Below are positions 1-13,500 of a stretch of DNA of 64,000 nucleotides, in pieces. Numbering within the stretch: the stretch's first letter is position 1; every line of letters starts with the position of its first letter. Below the pieces are notes generated by a model that did not search any database, had not been told where the DNA came from, and saw only the letters and a list, made by a program, of their open reading frames with translations. The stretch is taken from assembly GCF_048771995.1 (NCBI RefSeq), contig NC_133032.1:32061501-32125500 (forward strand), in the 5' to 3' direction. The DNA comes from Taeniopygia guttata. Lineage: Eukaryota; Chordata; Aves; Passeriformes; Estrildidae. The position numbers and the translations under genes were made by a program.

Positions 1-585
1 CAAAAGCACTCGCATTGTATGGAACCCAGGATTTAGACTGGTCATGATTTGCAAGAGCTAGTTGCACGAGTCATGACTTTTTTTCTTCTTTTTTTTTTAA
101 TTTACTTTTAAGTTGGTCACTGGTAAATTTTTTTCCTCAAATATTACAGTTTCTTTTATTCATATTTTTCCTCAAAGTATAAAAAAGTATGAAATATAAA
201 CAAGCTCCTGTATTGCACCCATGAAAGGGTACAATGGAAGCATTAGAGAGCTGACTATCTACACACCATCAAATCCCATCAAATCTTGGATAATTCATTA
301 ATATACAAAATATCAGGGCACAGAAAGAACTAAAATCCACTTTTTTTGTTTTGTTACGCACAGGTTCAAATAATCAATCTAAAGAAAAAAACGTGATCAT
401 TTTGGCTTTCCACTACATCCGCATGTTGAGACACTTATTAAAATGATCCTGCTTAATTGCGTTTGGTCTTTTTCTTATTGTCAAGTCATGTTTGTTATCT
501 TAATACCAGCCATCAGACAAACAAGTAATCAGAAAGACTCTTCCTCCTCCCCACTTCCCCATCCCTGACCCCAGCAGGGTCAGCT
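1..585 (-). other. ACTR3: ACTR3 3' untranslated region (partial)
   Basis: AT-rich sequence follows the ACTR3 stop codon on the minus strand, with no ORF of note. One canonical poly(A) signal is present (TTTATT at 155-160, read AATAAA on minus) and an ATTAAA variant lies at about 96-101. Either could end a short transcript; a longer UTR leaving the window is equally possible. Confidence 0.6.
155..160 (-). terminator. Candidate ACTR3 poly(A) signal AATAAA
   Basis: This is the only AATAAA hexamer on the minus strand within the visible ACTR3 3' UTR, about 430 bases after the stop codon. It is followed by pyrimidine/T-rich DNA near 70-100 on the minus strand's purine side. Use is not demonstrated. 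Confidence 0.35.
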
Positions 586-681
586 TTAAGACATGACTCC
601 AAACACAGGGTTGTGACGACAGATGCTAGGGCCAATCTCTTCATAATCTTTTTTGGTATGGCATACTTGGTAGAATTCAGG
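586..681 (-). CDS. ACTR3: ACTR3 coding exon 12 (terminal)
   Basis: It encodes residues 388-418, [19 protein letters not shown] to NPVFGVMS, followed by TAA at 588-586. Acceptor is CCTTTACAG. This is the invariant Arp3 C-terminus. Confidence 0.98.
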
Positions 682-3600
682 CTGTAAAGGGAAGGAAAAA
701 AACATTAGTGCATGGTATAGACACGTTATTTTAACAATATTAACTTTTATGTAGCCAGTAGAAAAAAAAAACAAAGATAGCAAAGAAATCCTAAAATTAA
801 CTTACATCATGTGTGGCTAAACACAAATAAAAAATATATATTCTGCCACAAAACTAATATGCACTATTTAACAACTCACACAAAACTTTAATTCAGCTTT
901 CTTGTGCTCTTCCAAGCCTTTAAAGTCTAATGCAAACACAGGGAAAGTATATTTACCACCTGAGGTCTACCAGAAATTCCCCAATCACATTTAATATACA
1001 ATGAAGGTGAGATGAGAGCTCCAAAAGCACAGTCAGAATGGCCCAAACATGCTCAGCTTTACAGCCAAACTCACTGTGGAAGCCAGCATTGATCCTCCAA
1101 ACCAGACTGCATATCTCTGCATATGGTGTGTAATGACCTGGACATCAATGGGCTTCGGCTGCAGAAAAAGGAGAGAAAAGCAACACATTAAAAGTCACTT
1201 CTGCAGGTAAAAAACAGATCTAGTTTTAAAGGAGTGTATATACCAAGCTTGCTTTTCATAAATTAGTATTTTCACAAATGCTGTGCATGTAAGTTTACAT
1301 TTATGGCATCAGACTTGCCTTTGTACAATGAGGAGTAAGAAACAGCTCCTGTTTATAGATAAGTAACCTGCTTTATCAGACAGAGATACTTTCATTCACA
1401 CCCATTTTTTCACACTATTTTCTTTAATTTCTTGATGGATTATTCATTTATGCATTTATAAGCATTGATCCATACGATCTAAACTTTAAAAAAAAACCCT
1501 ACATTTTAGGAAGCTAATTTTCAAGTTTCATGTGATGATTCTAACAAAGCATCAGCTGCAGACTGAAAGTTTATCCAGGATCAATACAGTCACAGTCATG
1601 CTTTTCTGAACTATAACACTCACTCCAGTCAGCATTCCCTTTCCCTCCACAGGCACACAACCTATTCCTTAATAAAGGAATACCCTTACACTCAAAACTG
1701 CCAGTGTAACAGTTTCAGAATTTATTTTTCCAGCCCAGCCTGCTGAAATTTAAAACAGTATCTAAAAATGTTCTGCAACACATTTGCAAAACTCCAGCCA
1801 GTGATACTTTACCATGCCTGGCACTTAGAACAGAAGAAGAATCACATCCAACTTCCTTACTCAGATTCTGCTTCTTTACTAATTGGTACAAGTCTAGTGA
1901 AGAAAACAGAGACTAAACTATGCTTCTTAAGCCAGAGAACTGTGTATGACTGAAATTTTAGAGTTGTCTACATGGCATATTATAAAGCTCTGCTGGGGCT
2001 TTAAATGATTGCCTGAGTTCACTTAGCTAGATTCTAAAATATAAATGAAGAAAATAAATTTTGCTTAAAATGGAAAAATCACACAATTTTTTTTTTCTCT
2101 GCTGGTCCTTTATTTTTGCAGAGACAACAGAAAGATGCAACAGTCAGGTCAGAGGTCTGCAGTAAAAAGAGCATAAATTAAGTTTAGTAAAAACACGAAG
2201 TCCCTTATAAGGAATATAAGATAATTGAGGTGGGAAGGGACCACATTTTATCTCTGGTCTGGCCTCCTGCTCAAGGCAGGGCAAGCTCTGAAGCCAGAGG
2301 AAGGTATTTAGGGTTTACCTCAAAATCAGTAAACTCCCCACATGTACTGAGGTGCTATCAGGAGTCCCAAAGCCTTCCCTTCTCTAACCAAGGCTCCCTC
2401 ATTCCTCACAGGACACGTGCTCCTGACTCTCCTGGTGGCTCAACACTGAGCTCCATTCATTTCTCTTATCTTCAAGCTCAAGAGACTGAGCACAATGAGC
2501 TGTAACTGATCAATAAACACCAAGCACAAAGACAGCTGGAGTGGCCAACTGCTGGCATGTGATCAGTGCAATGGACGAGTCTCTGAAAAGCCTCTCTAAG
2601 AACTTCAAATGAGATAAAGACATTTCAACAAAGACCACGATCATTGCAAGATGTTATTTGCACATTTTCCAGGTAACAGATACTTGTTAGGTGCAAGAGC
2701 TGCAGGAACCAACCTTCAGTCTGCCACCACTAAGTTCTTCACTAAGTTTCAGCCTGGCATCAACAGTCCTTTTCAAGTCTCGCTGTAAACGGCGACCGAA
2801 GTCCCTGAACATGGTTGAGCCTCCAGAGAGGACAATATTCTGTTTTGAATAAAAAAATTTGTTAAGCACATCTGAAAATGCAAGTCATCACATTACCCAG
2901 TTCCTAAATTCTAAATATCTAAATACAGTTTTAAAAGCTACAGTTAGCAGGTATGCTTTCACTGTAAATTATCTAGCATACAAGCATGACACGACATGAA
3001 CTCACCAAGAGCTTGCCACATTAAAACTGTCTGTGCTTTAAAATCCATTTATGCCTTATTACATCTCCCCACTTTTGCTCAGTTTTTTGTGTCCCTAATG
3101 AAAAGCACATTCTGAAAATGTCTACATGAACAACAAACCCTTCTACATATCAGATTAATTTCTAGAAAAATGGTTAATTTTGCTCATTTGGTATTGGTTT
3201 TTAAGAGTTTCAAATATGTACCTTGATAAATATCACAATTTCTCTAAAATGTGTATGTATAAAAAAAGAAATTATAGCTACTGACCTTATATAGAGGACG
3301 TCTAACATCAATGGGACAATTCTGAATAACTTCATCTACTACTTCTGAGATTGGTTGCGTGAAGTCAGGATTAGCAAACTGCAATCAGGAATAAAATCAA
3401 GTCAAGTCACTGTGGAGGACCATTTATTGCAAAGAGGAAAAGAGGGAAAAAAGGAAAGAACCATTCTACTATACTAGAGATGTCATGAAAACTAATAATG
3501 GAAACAGTTGTTAAATATTTTGCTGCCATTTAAAAGTGCTTTGTGTATCAACCTGGATTTGTATAAAGATCATTAGCAATCAAGAATCAAAGCATTGACT

Positions 3601-6600
3601 TGCAATAATAGTCCATATCTACTTATAAATAAGAATATATGTAAGTAAAGACAACTACTTCTTTACAATTTTGCAAATGGGATTTCTCTGCTATCTTCTA
3701 AATCACATCTAAAACAAAGTATAGACAATTCAAATCAACTTACCTCAGGATGGAAGAAAATCTCTGGCCCCAGGAATCTCTCATAACCAACATCAATGGT
3801 AAATTCTTTCTTTGAGATAGCATTAATTCCAGTATATTGTTTAATCCACTTTGTACCATCTGTGTCATACTTGTTAAATTCTTTTACTAAGTCAGGGCAA
3901 ACATAACTAAAGCGCTCCTGAAAATTGAACAGATACAGTTAGAACTATCTAAAATATAGAAAACTAGTATGAAATTTCAAAAATGTAGTAATTGTATCTT
4001 TTAAGAGTAAGTATTCAATTGGCAGATAAAGAACAGGCCTCAAAACAACTGAACTGCCATTTACTGTACACAGGTAGATAATGGCTCTGCTACTACAGAT
4101 CATTTCTGTGCAGCACTGAAGGCTCTGGCTGAGCTAAAATTACTTTTCTTCTGCTTTTCCTCTAAACTTTGAATATTGTGAGAAATTAATTCTGAAGTAC
4201 ATTGAAGAACTGCCAGAGAAACAAAATTGAAGTGTACTTTAAGCTGAATGTCTTTCAGAATTGCTTTGTTCTCTGTGTAATGTGGATTACAAAAAAGAAC
4301 ACATTAATATTCAGAAAGAATGTAAGAGCAATTACAGCTCTTTATATGACACATCCAGCCAACAGTATTTCCTACAGAACATTACAATAATAATAGCAAC
4401 AGGAGAATAACAATAATAATGATAATGGAGGAGAAGAGAAAGGGGAGACAACAGGCGAAGAGTGAAATTCCAGGCCAGACTGCACAAGTATAACCCAACT
4501 GTAAATCTTTAGTTTAAGCTATTTCATGTTATTACAATATTAAGACATTTTTCTATTACTTAGAATCAGAGCCCATTACTCAGAAGTACAATTACTTTCA
4601 GATATTCCTGTACTTTAAAACAAGATACTAACTTGTGATATAAAATAACTTTAAGATCTGCAATGTTCACATTACCTTCACTGCTTTAGCTGTTTCCAAG
4701 GACTGTTCAGGAGGAATTCCTACTTCTCTCTCCCTCAGCAACTGCTGAATGAAGTATGTGATATCTCTGCCAGCAATTGGAATGTGTTTGATACAGCTGC
4801 CAATCACATATCCTTCAGCCTGTACACAAAATTAATGGGGACAAAGGTACTGATAAGAACTACTTTTATCAAAGCTCAAAGGGAGAAGAAAGACATGGAG
4901 TCTAAACTCCTACCCACTACCTGTGATTCTAAGGCTAAAGCCCTTTAAGACAGGCTCATTTAATTACCACAAATCCAATTCTTCACAGTATAGCCTTGCT
5001 TTACTTTGCATGGCATTGATTCATAATTCTTACAAGGTTAGAAGGAACAGAAAGGTCACTAGTACATAAGGCAGACAAATCACTATACTCACTATTCCTT
5101 GGCCTTTATTTTCTCTTCAAAATGAGGTTACTCTTACCAAAAAGGTCAAGGAAGCTTTTTTGGTGAAATATTATTTTAGAATAACTGATGTGGCCCTGCA
5201 GTCACAGCCACTGATGTAAGACGTTACAATCCACATGAACCAAAATTAATTTTCTGAAAGCAGGGAGAAAATGCATCATTTCAGCACATTGAGACTGCTC
5301 AGAACATCAGACTGGCCCATCCTCATCCATCAACCTACCCTTACAAGTCACACTCATCCTGGGGACCACCATCAATGCATTAAAAACATCTGGTTTAAAC
5401 AAATAAACCAAGTGTGCAAGGTTGGCCTTCAACCCTACCAGACCTGCTAAATCCAAACAGAGGAATCCAGATATCACACTCATAAAATGCTTAAGTTTTC
5501 CTCACGTTCCTACAAAAATGTCTTACTAACACAGAAAATAACATCATAAAAAAATCTACCACTACTTCACTACAGAGAACAGGATTTCTTAATTCCTTTT
5601 TATCTAATTTATAACAGAAATGGTAGAACATTGTTGACAACTTTTCAACATATTTAAAAATTTCAGAAGTAAATGACATTCTGCAAAGGAAGTTAATGCT
5701 TCAAATGACTACCTACTCTTATTTCAACAAAAGAAATACTCTAACCCACAAATCAGCAAAAGTTCAACTCTTTTTAACAGTAACTTTTAACTACTAAGTA
5801 AAATTTTAAAAGTTTACCTATAGAAGGTCTGAGGTGCCAATTGTTTCCTAAGTCTTATTAAAAATACACTAACTTGGATGAACAGCATGAAGATTTAGGC
5901 ACTATATTCCCCCAAACTTAATAAATTTTTACATGACCATGTATGTTTGACCACCACCAATGCTACTGTTTTTAAAAAGCTGATGTTACTGTGGCATGGT
6001 AAAGATTTGTACAGATTTTTGTCTTAAAAATTGTGATCTAACTTCATTTTGAAAATACAAATATAGCTGATACATGGCCATGAAGTTAGCTACACCAGGA
6101 AAGATGGGCAGTAATTTGACAGTAAGGAAAATTACTGCAGCTCTAGGTGTTCATTATTTAATAAAACATCACACAATCATCCAAGTTTCTGCTTTAGCAA
6201 CTTGATGTATTGGAACAGATATTCAACATTAACCAACCCTAGAGGTTGTTTTCTTCCAGTCAAGCAGGAACTTTGCCTTTTCCTGTATGCTGAAACACTA
6301 CTAAATACTGGGAACAGATGAATAAAAATTATAAACAATACTACATCTGCCATCTAATATTTTGTATAATTTCTACTTTTTATATAAATGGACTCAGCTA
6401 AATGAAAATAAGTAAAACTTTTTGTACTGACTACTACAAAGAGTATATTCACTCTTACCAGCAAGCCAAAATGGAAATGTGTTACAGCAATTTCACTCAT
6501 CACTTAGCATGGCCCTGGTAATTCCCCTTGTAAGGTAAGTCACTGCAAGACAATTAGCCCTGACAAACTTGGGGTTACAGAGAAGTTCTTCAAGAGTTTT

Positions 6601-7523
6601 TGCACTACAAAATGAACCAAAACTGACACCCACAGCCCTGGGAATTATCTGATGTTTTTGAAGACTCCTTTCTATACTTCAGTGTGTGTAGGTGTACACT
6701 TCAGAGAACTCAGAGGACAAATAACTCTCACTGAAGCTTTTGTGTAGCTTTGAGGCACACTTACCACAGGAATAACATGAGTGACACCATCTCCACTGTC
6801 TATAACTGTGCCAGTCAGTGTTCGCTCTCCTACTTGTCTTGATGTCCAAGATGCAGCTAAGGCAAGGACAGCCTTGGGAAAAAAACACACTAAAATCAAA
6901 TACTGGCAAAACATCTGCCTGCAGACCTCACTTTCCACCACTCCTCCCAAGGACAGACTGACACTCCCATGGTAATTTACAGCATGGAAACTGATTTAAT
7001 AATATTATATATGTCTATACAACAGCTTAGAAAAAAGAGGCTGCAAAATGTATTTTTTTAACACTTGCCTGAAGTTTTTTTCAGCCATGCTCAAACATAG
7101 TTTTTCATTACTTCATACTGAAAGGGATTCAGTTCTTAGATTAATAAAATAAAATTATTATAATGTGGTGTGGTTTTTTTAATTACTTATGATGCAACAG
7201 ATACCATACTCTACTGCTCAGAAGCCTGTAGAGGTAACAGAGGAACAGTATCCAGTAACCACCCACAGAACTGAAGCATGTCAAACATGCAGTGCTGAAC
7301 TGCCAACCAGAAGGATATAAACATATTCCAAACACCACTTACACAGTTTTTTCACTGTGAAATTAGTTTTAGCCCAAGGAAAAATACTGCAGTTGTAACT
7401 TTCAACAGTCCTCCCCTTACCTGAACAGCAATATATAGCCCTGGAACGTTGAAAGACTCAAACATGATTTCAGCAGTATATTCTCTATTTTCTGGAGTAT
7501 TTAATGGAGGCTCAGTCTGTGAG

Positions 7524-7561
<38 letters not shown>

Positions 7562-10500
7562 TACTTACATTCAAACCAAATATTTGGCTTTAAAAAAAGA
7601 ACAACCAACTCTTCAGTTAAGATGAGTCATTTAACAACAATAGCATGTAAAAATAGTAATGGACAAAGGGTGATTTCAAAAATTTATGCAAATTACATTA
7701 AAAGAAAGAAAAACAAAGTGCAGCAAAAATTACGTACGTTACTACTTAAGAATTTACATCCAAGACCCCCTTTGTGGGCTGGTTAGCTCATTATAACTTT
7801 TGATTTTGACTTCACTTGAAAGAATCAAGGACTATCAAAATATGTCAAAGGATGCAAAGAATGACATTCTTTAGATTTCTCAGTGAAAAGAGCTGTTTTC
7901 CTTCAGAAGGCAGCCACTGTAACACAAATTGATGTGCTCAGCTATAGGAATGTACTCCAGTGAGAGAAGTTGAACAACATAAAACATAATAGTGTGCTAT
8001 AGCTTTCATTGAAATATCAAACATACTCAAGGCTCTACTCTGAAGGAGCATTTTGGATAGTGCTACAGAATACTTGAGAAAAGAAAACATCATTCTTCCA
8101 TTGCAGCAACTGTGTAAAAGAGGAGGGAGTCAGATTCTTCACACAGGTGTTGGGACAAGGGGCCAGGGACACAAGACTCCACTTGGGAAATCCTAAGTAG
8201 GTATTAGGAGGAAAAAAGGTAACTTAAAGGGGGTCAATTTCTGAAAAGGGGCTCAGGATTGTAATGGCATTTAGATCCCTGGAGAAATTCACAGCTTGGC
8301 TGGACACAGCCTTAAGCAACTGGACCTAATTATTGCTTCAAGAAGATGAAGGCATTTAAACAGGCATGGCCAACACCTCTAATTCCAAACTTGGTCTATA
8401 AATATCACACTAAACCAAATTGCCTATTTCAATGACCCTAAATAAAATACTAAGGAATAGCAGATGCTTCAGAATAACATTGACCTTAATTGAGATCTAA
8501 TCAGCCCAAATATGACGATCAACCCTTCCAGTTTCACAGAAAATAAAAGACAAAAATTTACTCTCTAGATACTTTATCCAGATGACAGTACTGTAAAAAC
8601 AAAATAATTGCAATTATGTAAAGTCAAAATACAAGTATTGCTTTTATCTCAAACATATAAACTTGAGATTATTGAATTCAATGGAGAAAGAAAATAAGAA
8701 AGTGATGAATCAGATAATTTGGAGGGAAATGAGAAGAGAACAGAAAAATGTTTGCTGTTCATACACACTGACATTTTTAGAAAATTAAAGAACCTGGATG
8801 GCTTAAGGCAGGTTAAGAAAGCTCCAGGTAATTTATTTACTTTTGCTTTCAAAATACAAATATTTATATTTAAGAACTTACATAAATCAACACATTGGTA
8901 TTCATCATACAGAACTTCTTAAGCAGGGCATAAATTTACCTACCAAAAGAAAATAATGGTCCTCAGGTTCTGCCCTTAAATACTTAAAGATTACTTGTTC
9001 CATAAACCTCTCCATCAAGTCCCAGTCTTCAACTATACCATGGCGGATAGGCCACTGTTGGAAAAAGGTATCATATTATAATTGGAAACAAAAAGACAAA
9101 AAAAGAAACAAAAACCCCAAAACCAAAGAAAAAAATGTGTTTTCAACTGTATTAAAAGTATATGACCTACACAGGCAAAAAAAACCTCGATTTAGGTTTC
9201 CCCTATTCCTATGTGACACCTATTGAAAATTCTGATTCCAACCTTGAGTAGCAGAGACAACACATTGCATTTTTCTCAGAACAGCAGAATGGTGGCAGAG
9301 GGATAAACCAAAAGCTCCCTCAGCCCAGTGTCCATCTCTGATGCTGCTGATAGAAGTTGCCAAGGAACAAGAGAATGTGGCATTTAACACCCTCTCAGCC
9401 TCCTTTGACTTATGAAGAAATATATATATGTAACACATATATTCACAGTGTTTTGCAAATTCCCACAGGCTCCCCAAGGTGAACAAAACTAATACCAAAG
9501 CTCATTTCCTATTTAAACAGAGTAAATAAATAAGATTTAAGTTATCCAAAAAGCATTCTTAAGGTTATATTTACTGTACACGTGATGCTTGCTAAACAGT
9601 ATTGAAAAATTATTTTTAAAATTCTTAATACCTTGGTTGCATAAGTTGGTTTTTCTATTGCTTCGTCCCCAATGAAGAAGTCTAAATCATCCACACCTTT
9701 CAAAACCCTCCTTTGTGCTTGATCCACCACTTTTGCAGACTCTTTGATAGCAATACCTTCAACAGAGAACACAAATATTGCAGGCCATACATCCTTCACC
9801 AAAAAAAGAAAACCTACACTGGAAAAACAGACACACTGATCACAGTCATCCTTTGTTTCAATTTTAAAGAAAAGCTGCATAGAACACAGTTAATTTGACT
9901 TCCAGTCACGGGTAAGGACTTAAAAAGTAACACAGTAACAGACTTAAATACAAATTTAATTGTTAGACACCAACGTACAATCAGGAAGAAAATATACTCA
10001 GGAACACTAAAATAGGATATCCATACAGATCTCATTTTATTCAACAAACATGCTAATTTTCTGAACACTCCAAAAATAACAATGCTAAGTATTATTACTA
10101 GTGTTGTTATTCTTTTAAAAATAATCACTCCCCAGCCATCAGGACTGCCTCACCAGCAATATCTGCTGAATTTTTTCAAATCTTACTAATTTCCTTTAAA
10201 CAGAATCCTTTACACAGATGAGGAAATTCACATATCCAGGCAGCTTTAAATCAGCCTCAACTGCTCTAAGGCTGTGCTCCATAAGCTCTTTTAATGGCAG
10301 AAGCATTTTTCTAGTTCTCACCTTCAGCAAGAAGTTACGTTTGCTCACAACTAAGATTAAAAGAAGTTATGAAAACAGCTGCAGTCTCAAGCCCAGCAGC
10401 CAGGGCAGCACAGCTACAGGACCTGGAAATCAGCAGCTGGCTAAGGGGTAAAGCACCCTGAGCTCACAGATCCTCCTCATCCTCATCCTCCTCCCTTCCC

Positions 10501-13500
10501 TTCCCACACTCAGCAACCCAGGCAGAGCCAGAGGAACCAAGCTGAGGGTTGTGAAAGACAGGACAGGATGGAACACAAGTCATTATTTTGAGCTCTTCAG
10601 GAAGAAAACTGAATCATACTGCAACTTCTGTAGCTGCTTACAGGAGAGCAGAGAGGAAGCAGAAGGCTGGGGGAAGCCAAACAGAAGGGGGGTAGATGGG
10701 AAGCAGAAGCTAAAATCACAGGGAAGGAAATGTTGCAAGGCAGGTGCTTGCTGCAAGTGAAGAGAGGAACCTTGACAAACATTTTCAGGTCATTGTAACA
10801 GAGGTCACACATCTGGGGGAATTATTCTGTCCAGATGTGTCTTATCATCAAGAACTTCTAAATAAAATCCACCACTTGCCACAGGGTTATACCAACTTTC
10901 AAACCCAACAGGTTTCACCCTGTTACAAGCCTAAAACAAGATGGAGGTCTCAAATATTTTGCTGCCCTCAAGGCCAGCTTGTTCAGCCCTGCATTTGAAA
11001 AGCAGAAATTAGGAGCAAACAACCTGAAGCAAGAATCATATCCTGAAAATACAAACAAGAAAAGAAATCTTGCTGAAACCTCAGCTGCTGTGGCTGAGGA
11101 TGGGCAGCACCCCAGCAATACTTGGAACAGTTGCCTTTGGTTTGCTTGGCACAAGAATTAAGAGCTTTTAGGGGAGGAAAAAGAAAATAACATCCTTCTA
11201 TTGAATCAATTTTTGTGCTGACACTACTCAAGCCAGTTTTTCTTTTAGAAGTAAAGAAAAAGCCATCAGCTATCACAGATAAACTGAAATAATGAAAAAT
11301 CAAGGGAACTACTGGGTAATGGAAAGAAGGTGACTCCTATTTTAACAAACAGTAGGAAAAACCTGTTTAAGTGAGTAAAAATCAAACAAAATTAACGATC
11401 TAAGATTTAAAAAGCAGATAGGGAAGAAAGTAGTGAACCCAAGCCACATTAAAAAATTGGCCCAATATAGTCTCATTTAATTCACTTTTCACGTAAGCAT
11501 TTATCATCTCTACAGAAGTATATTCAGAACAGAATCAAGAACATCTCATAAGGAGATAAAAATTTGTTAAGAGCAGGAGTGAATAAGATAAGCTACACAT
11601 GAACAAGGCACAAGGAATGCTGCTCAGACCTGTTTAACAGCAAACAATTTTAGAGAATCAAACTGATAAAATGCCATTGCTGGAAGTGCAAGGAGAAACC
11701 AAATCATTTTTCCACAGGGAATAACAAAGAAAATTACAGACACCAAAGTGCTTTTTTGTAACATTTTACTTTGAAACTAGGTACTGTTGTACTCTATTTT
11801 TGTTTCTCTATTGTGGATTAACCCAGTGCTATTTTATTTCATTCCAGGCAGCGGATTAACACAAACTCATGTTGTTACTGTAATTATCTAGCTTGGACTG
11901 CAGCACAAATGAGAAAAATGCCTTTTTTACTGAGAGAATTGCAGTCAAGGGTCATTTCAGCTGTAGAAGCATCTAGACTGAGCATCCTTTTTTCCATATA
12001 CCACACTGCATCAAAAGGCTGTCAAAAAAATCTCATTTCCCATCCTTTTCTTCTACTTTAATAGCATCCCTGTTGGATAAATTTCTCTGCTTAATGATCT
12101 GACAGGTCATTTCATTCCCAGTGTTTAAAATATCATATTTCTTCTTTTTTGGAACAAGAAAATGATCTTCAAATTAAATAACCAAATCTAAAGATGCAGA
12201 AAAAGTATGTAAACACTATGTTTCTGAAATTGAATAACCACTTGCCCATTTATATTTTAACAAGTGCTACAAAGTTTAATGAGCACTGTAAGCGTTTTTT
12301 CAATGTTTAGAAACATTAATACCTAATCTTAAAGTAGCTTTTGTGTGAAAAGCAAAACTGTTTTATGATACTGAAATAAACTAAATAAAGTTACTTTGGA
12401 AAACCAAACAATCTAAGAAATACCTATTAGAAGCCAAAATAGAAGATACAGAATGTATTCTCTGAATGCATCCTCCTGTTCTCATATAAGTCAATTAACC
12501 TTATCTTTCCATGATAATTACTTTTTGAAGCACATTTCCTTGAAAAATCAACACAGAGCCTGAACTTCCAAGTTAATTTCACAGTGACTGTGCTGAAGTA
12601 GTATTAGTTCCAGCTCTCTTCCTGTTGTATTTGCAAGGAAAACTGGGTGTGCTAATTATTCCTTTTCACCAGGATGTAATCCGTGATTACTTTGGCACAG
12701 AGGAACAATGAGGAACTGCCAAGTGGTGTAGGGAGGTCAAAAGGTGAAGCATTTCTAAGGGAAGCTGAGTGAGCTCCACTCTCTGGAGTAGAACTCTATC
12801 TCTTCAAGTGGAAGAAACAGCTCAGGAGCCAGGGAGCAAATAAATAAGCTGTTCTACGTGGGGGGAAAACTGACATGCTTTCTTGTTACATTTGCAAAAT
12901 ATAGTAAATTAACATAGCTGTAATACTGACAACTTCCAGGCAAGCAGAACATTTTAAACCCTAGAGATATTAAATAATACAATTCTAATTTTTTTCCAGT
13001 TATAATCGACTCAACGTTTTACAAGATAAATCACTAAACAGGAAAAAATCTCCTAAAAGGTAAATACAGCCATACTACTGGATTTTTACATTATTTCAAT
13101 GTCAAAAAAAAAATTAGCTTCAACTATTAGTATCCTTTTACAACGAATGTATCTTTCTAAACTGAGCATCCATAGCAAAACAAAAAAGCCACATTATTTA
13201 TTACTCTGTGTCATCACTCAGAGGCCAAGTCATCCTCTTTTAACGTTGGGGTTTTTTAATGCCATGTTACAGACAGCCCAAGAGTGACTTTAGCATACAC
13301 AAGTAACAAATACTTACATGAAGGGATAATGAACTGGGGTTCAGTATTACCCGCATATCCGAGCTTTGTATACCTGTTGAGGAAAAAAAGATTTGGTTGC
13401 AATATTTAACACCATGAATAACCAAGATAACTCATTTTTTAATGAGCAGACCCCTCTTCCCATATCAGGACACCACACTGACTTTTCTATAAAAATAAAC

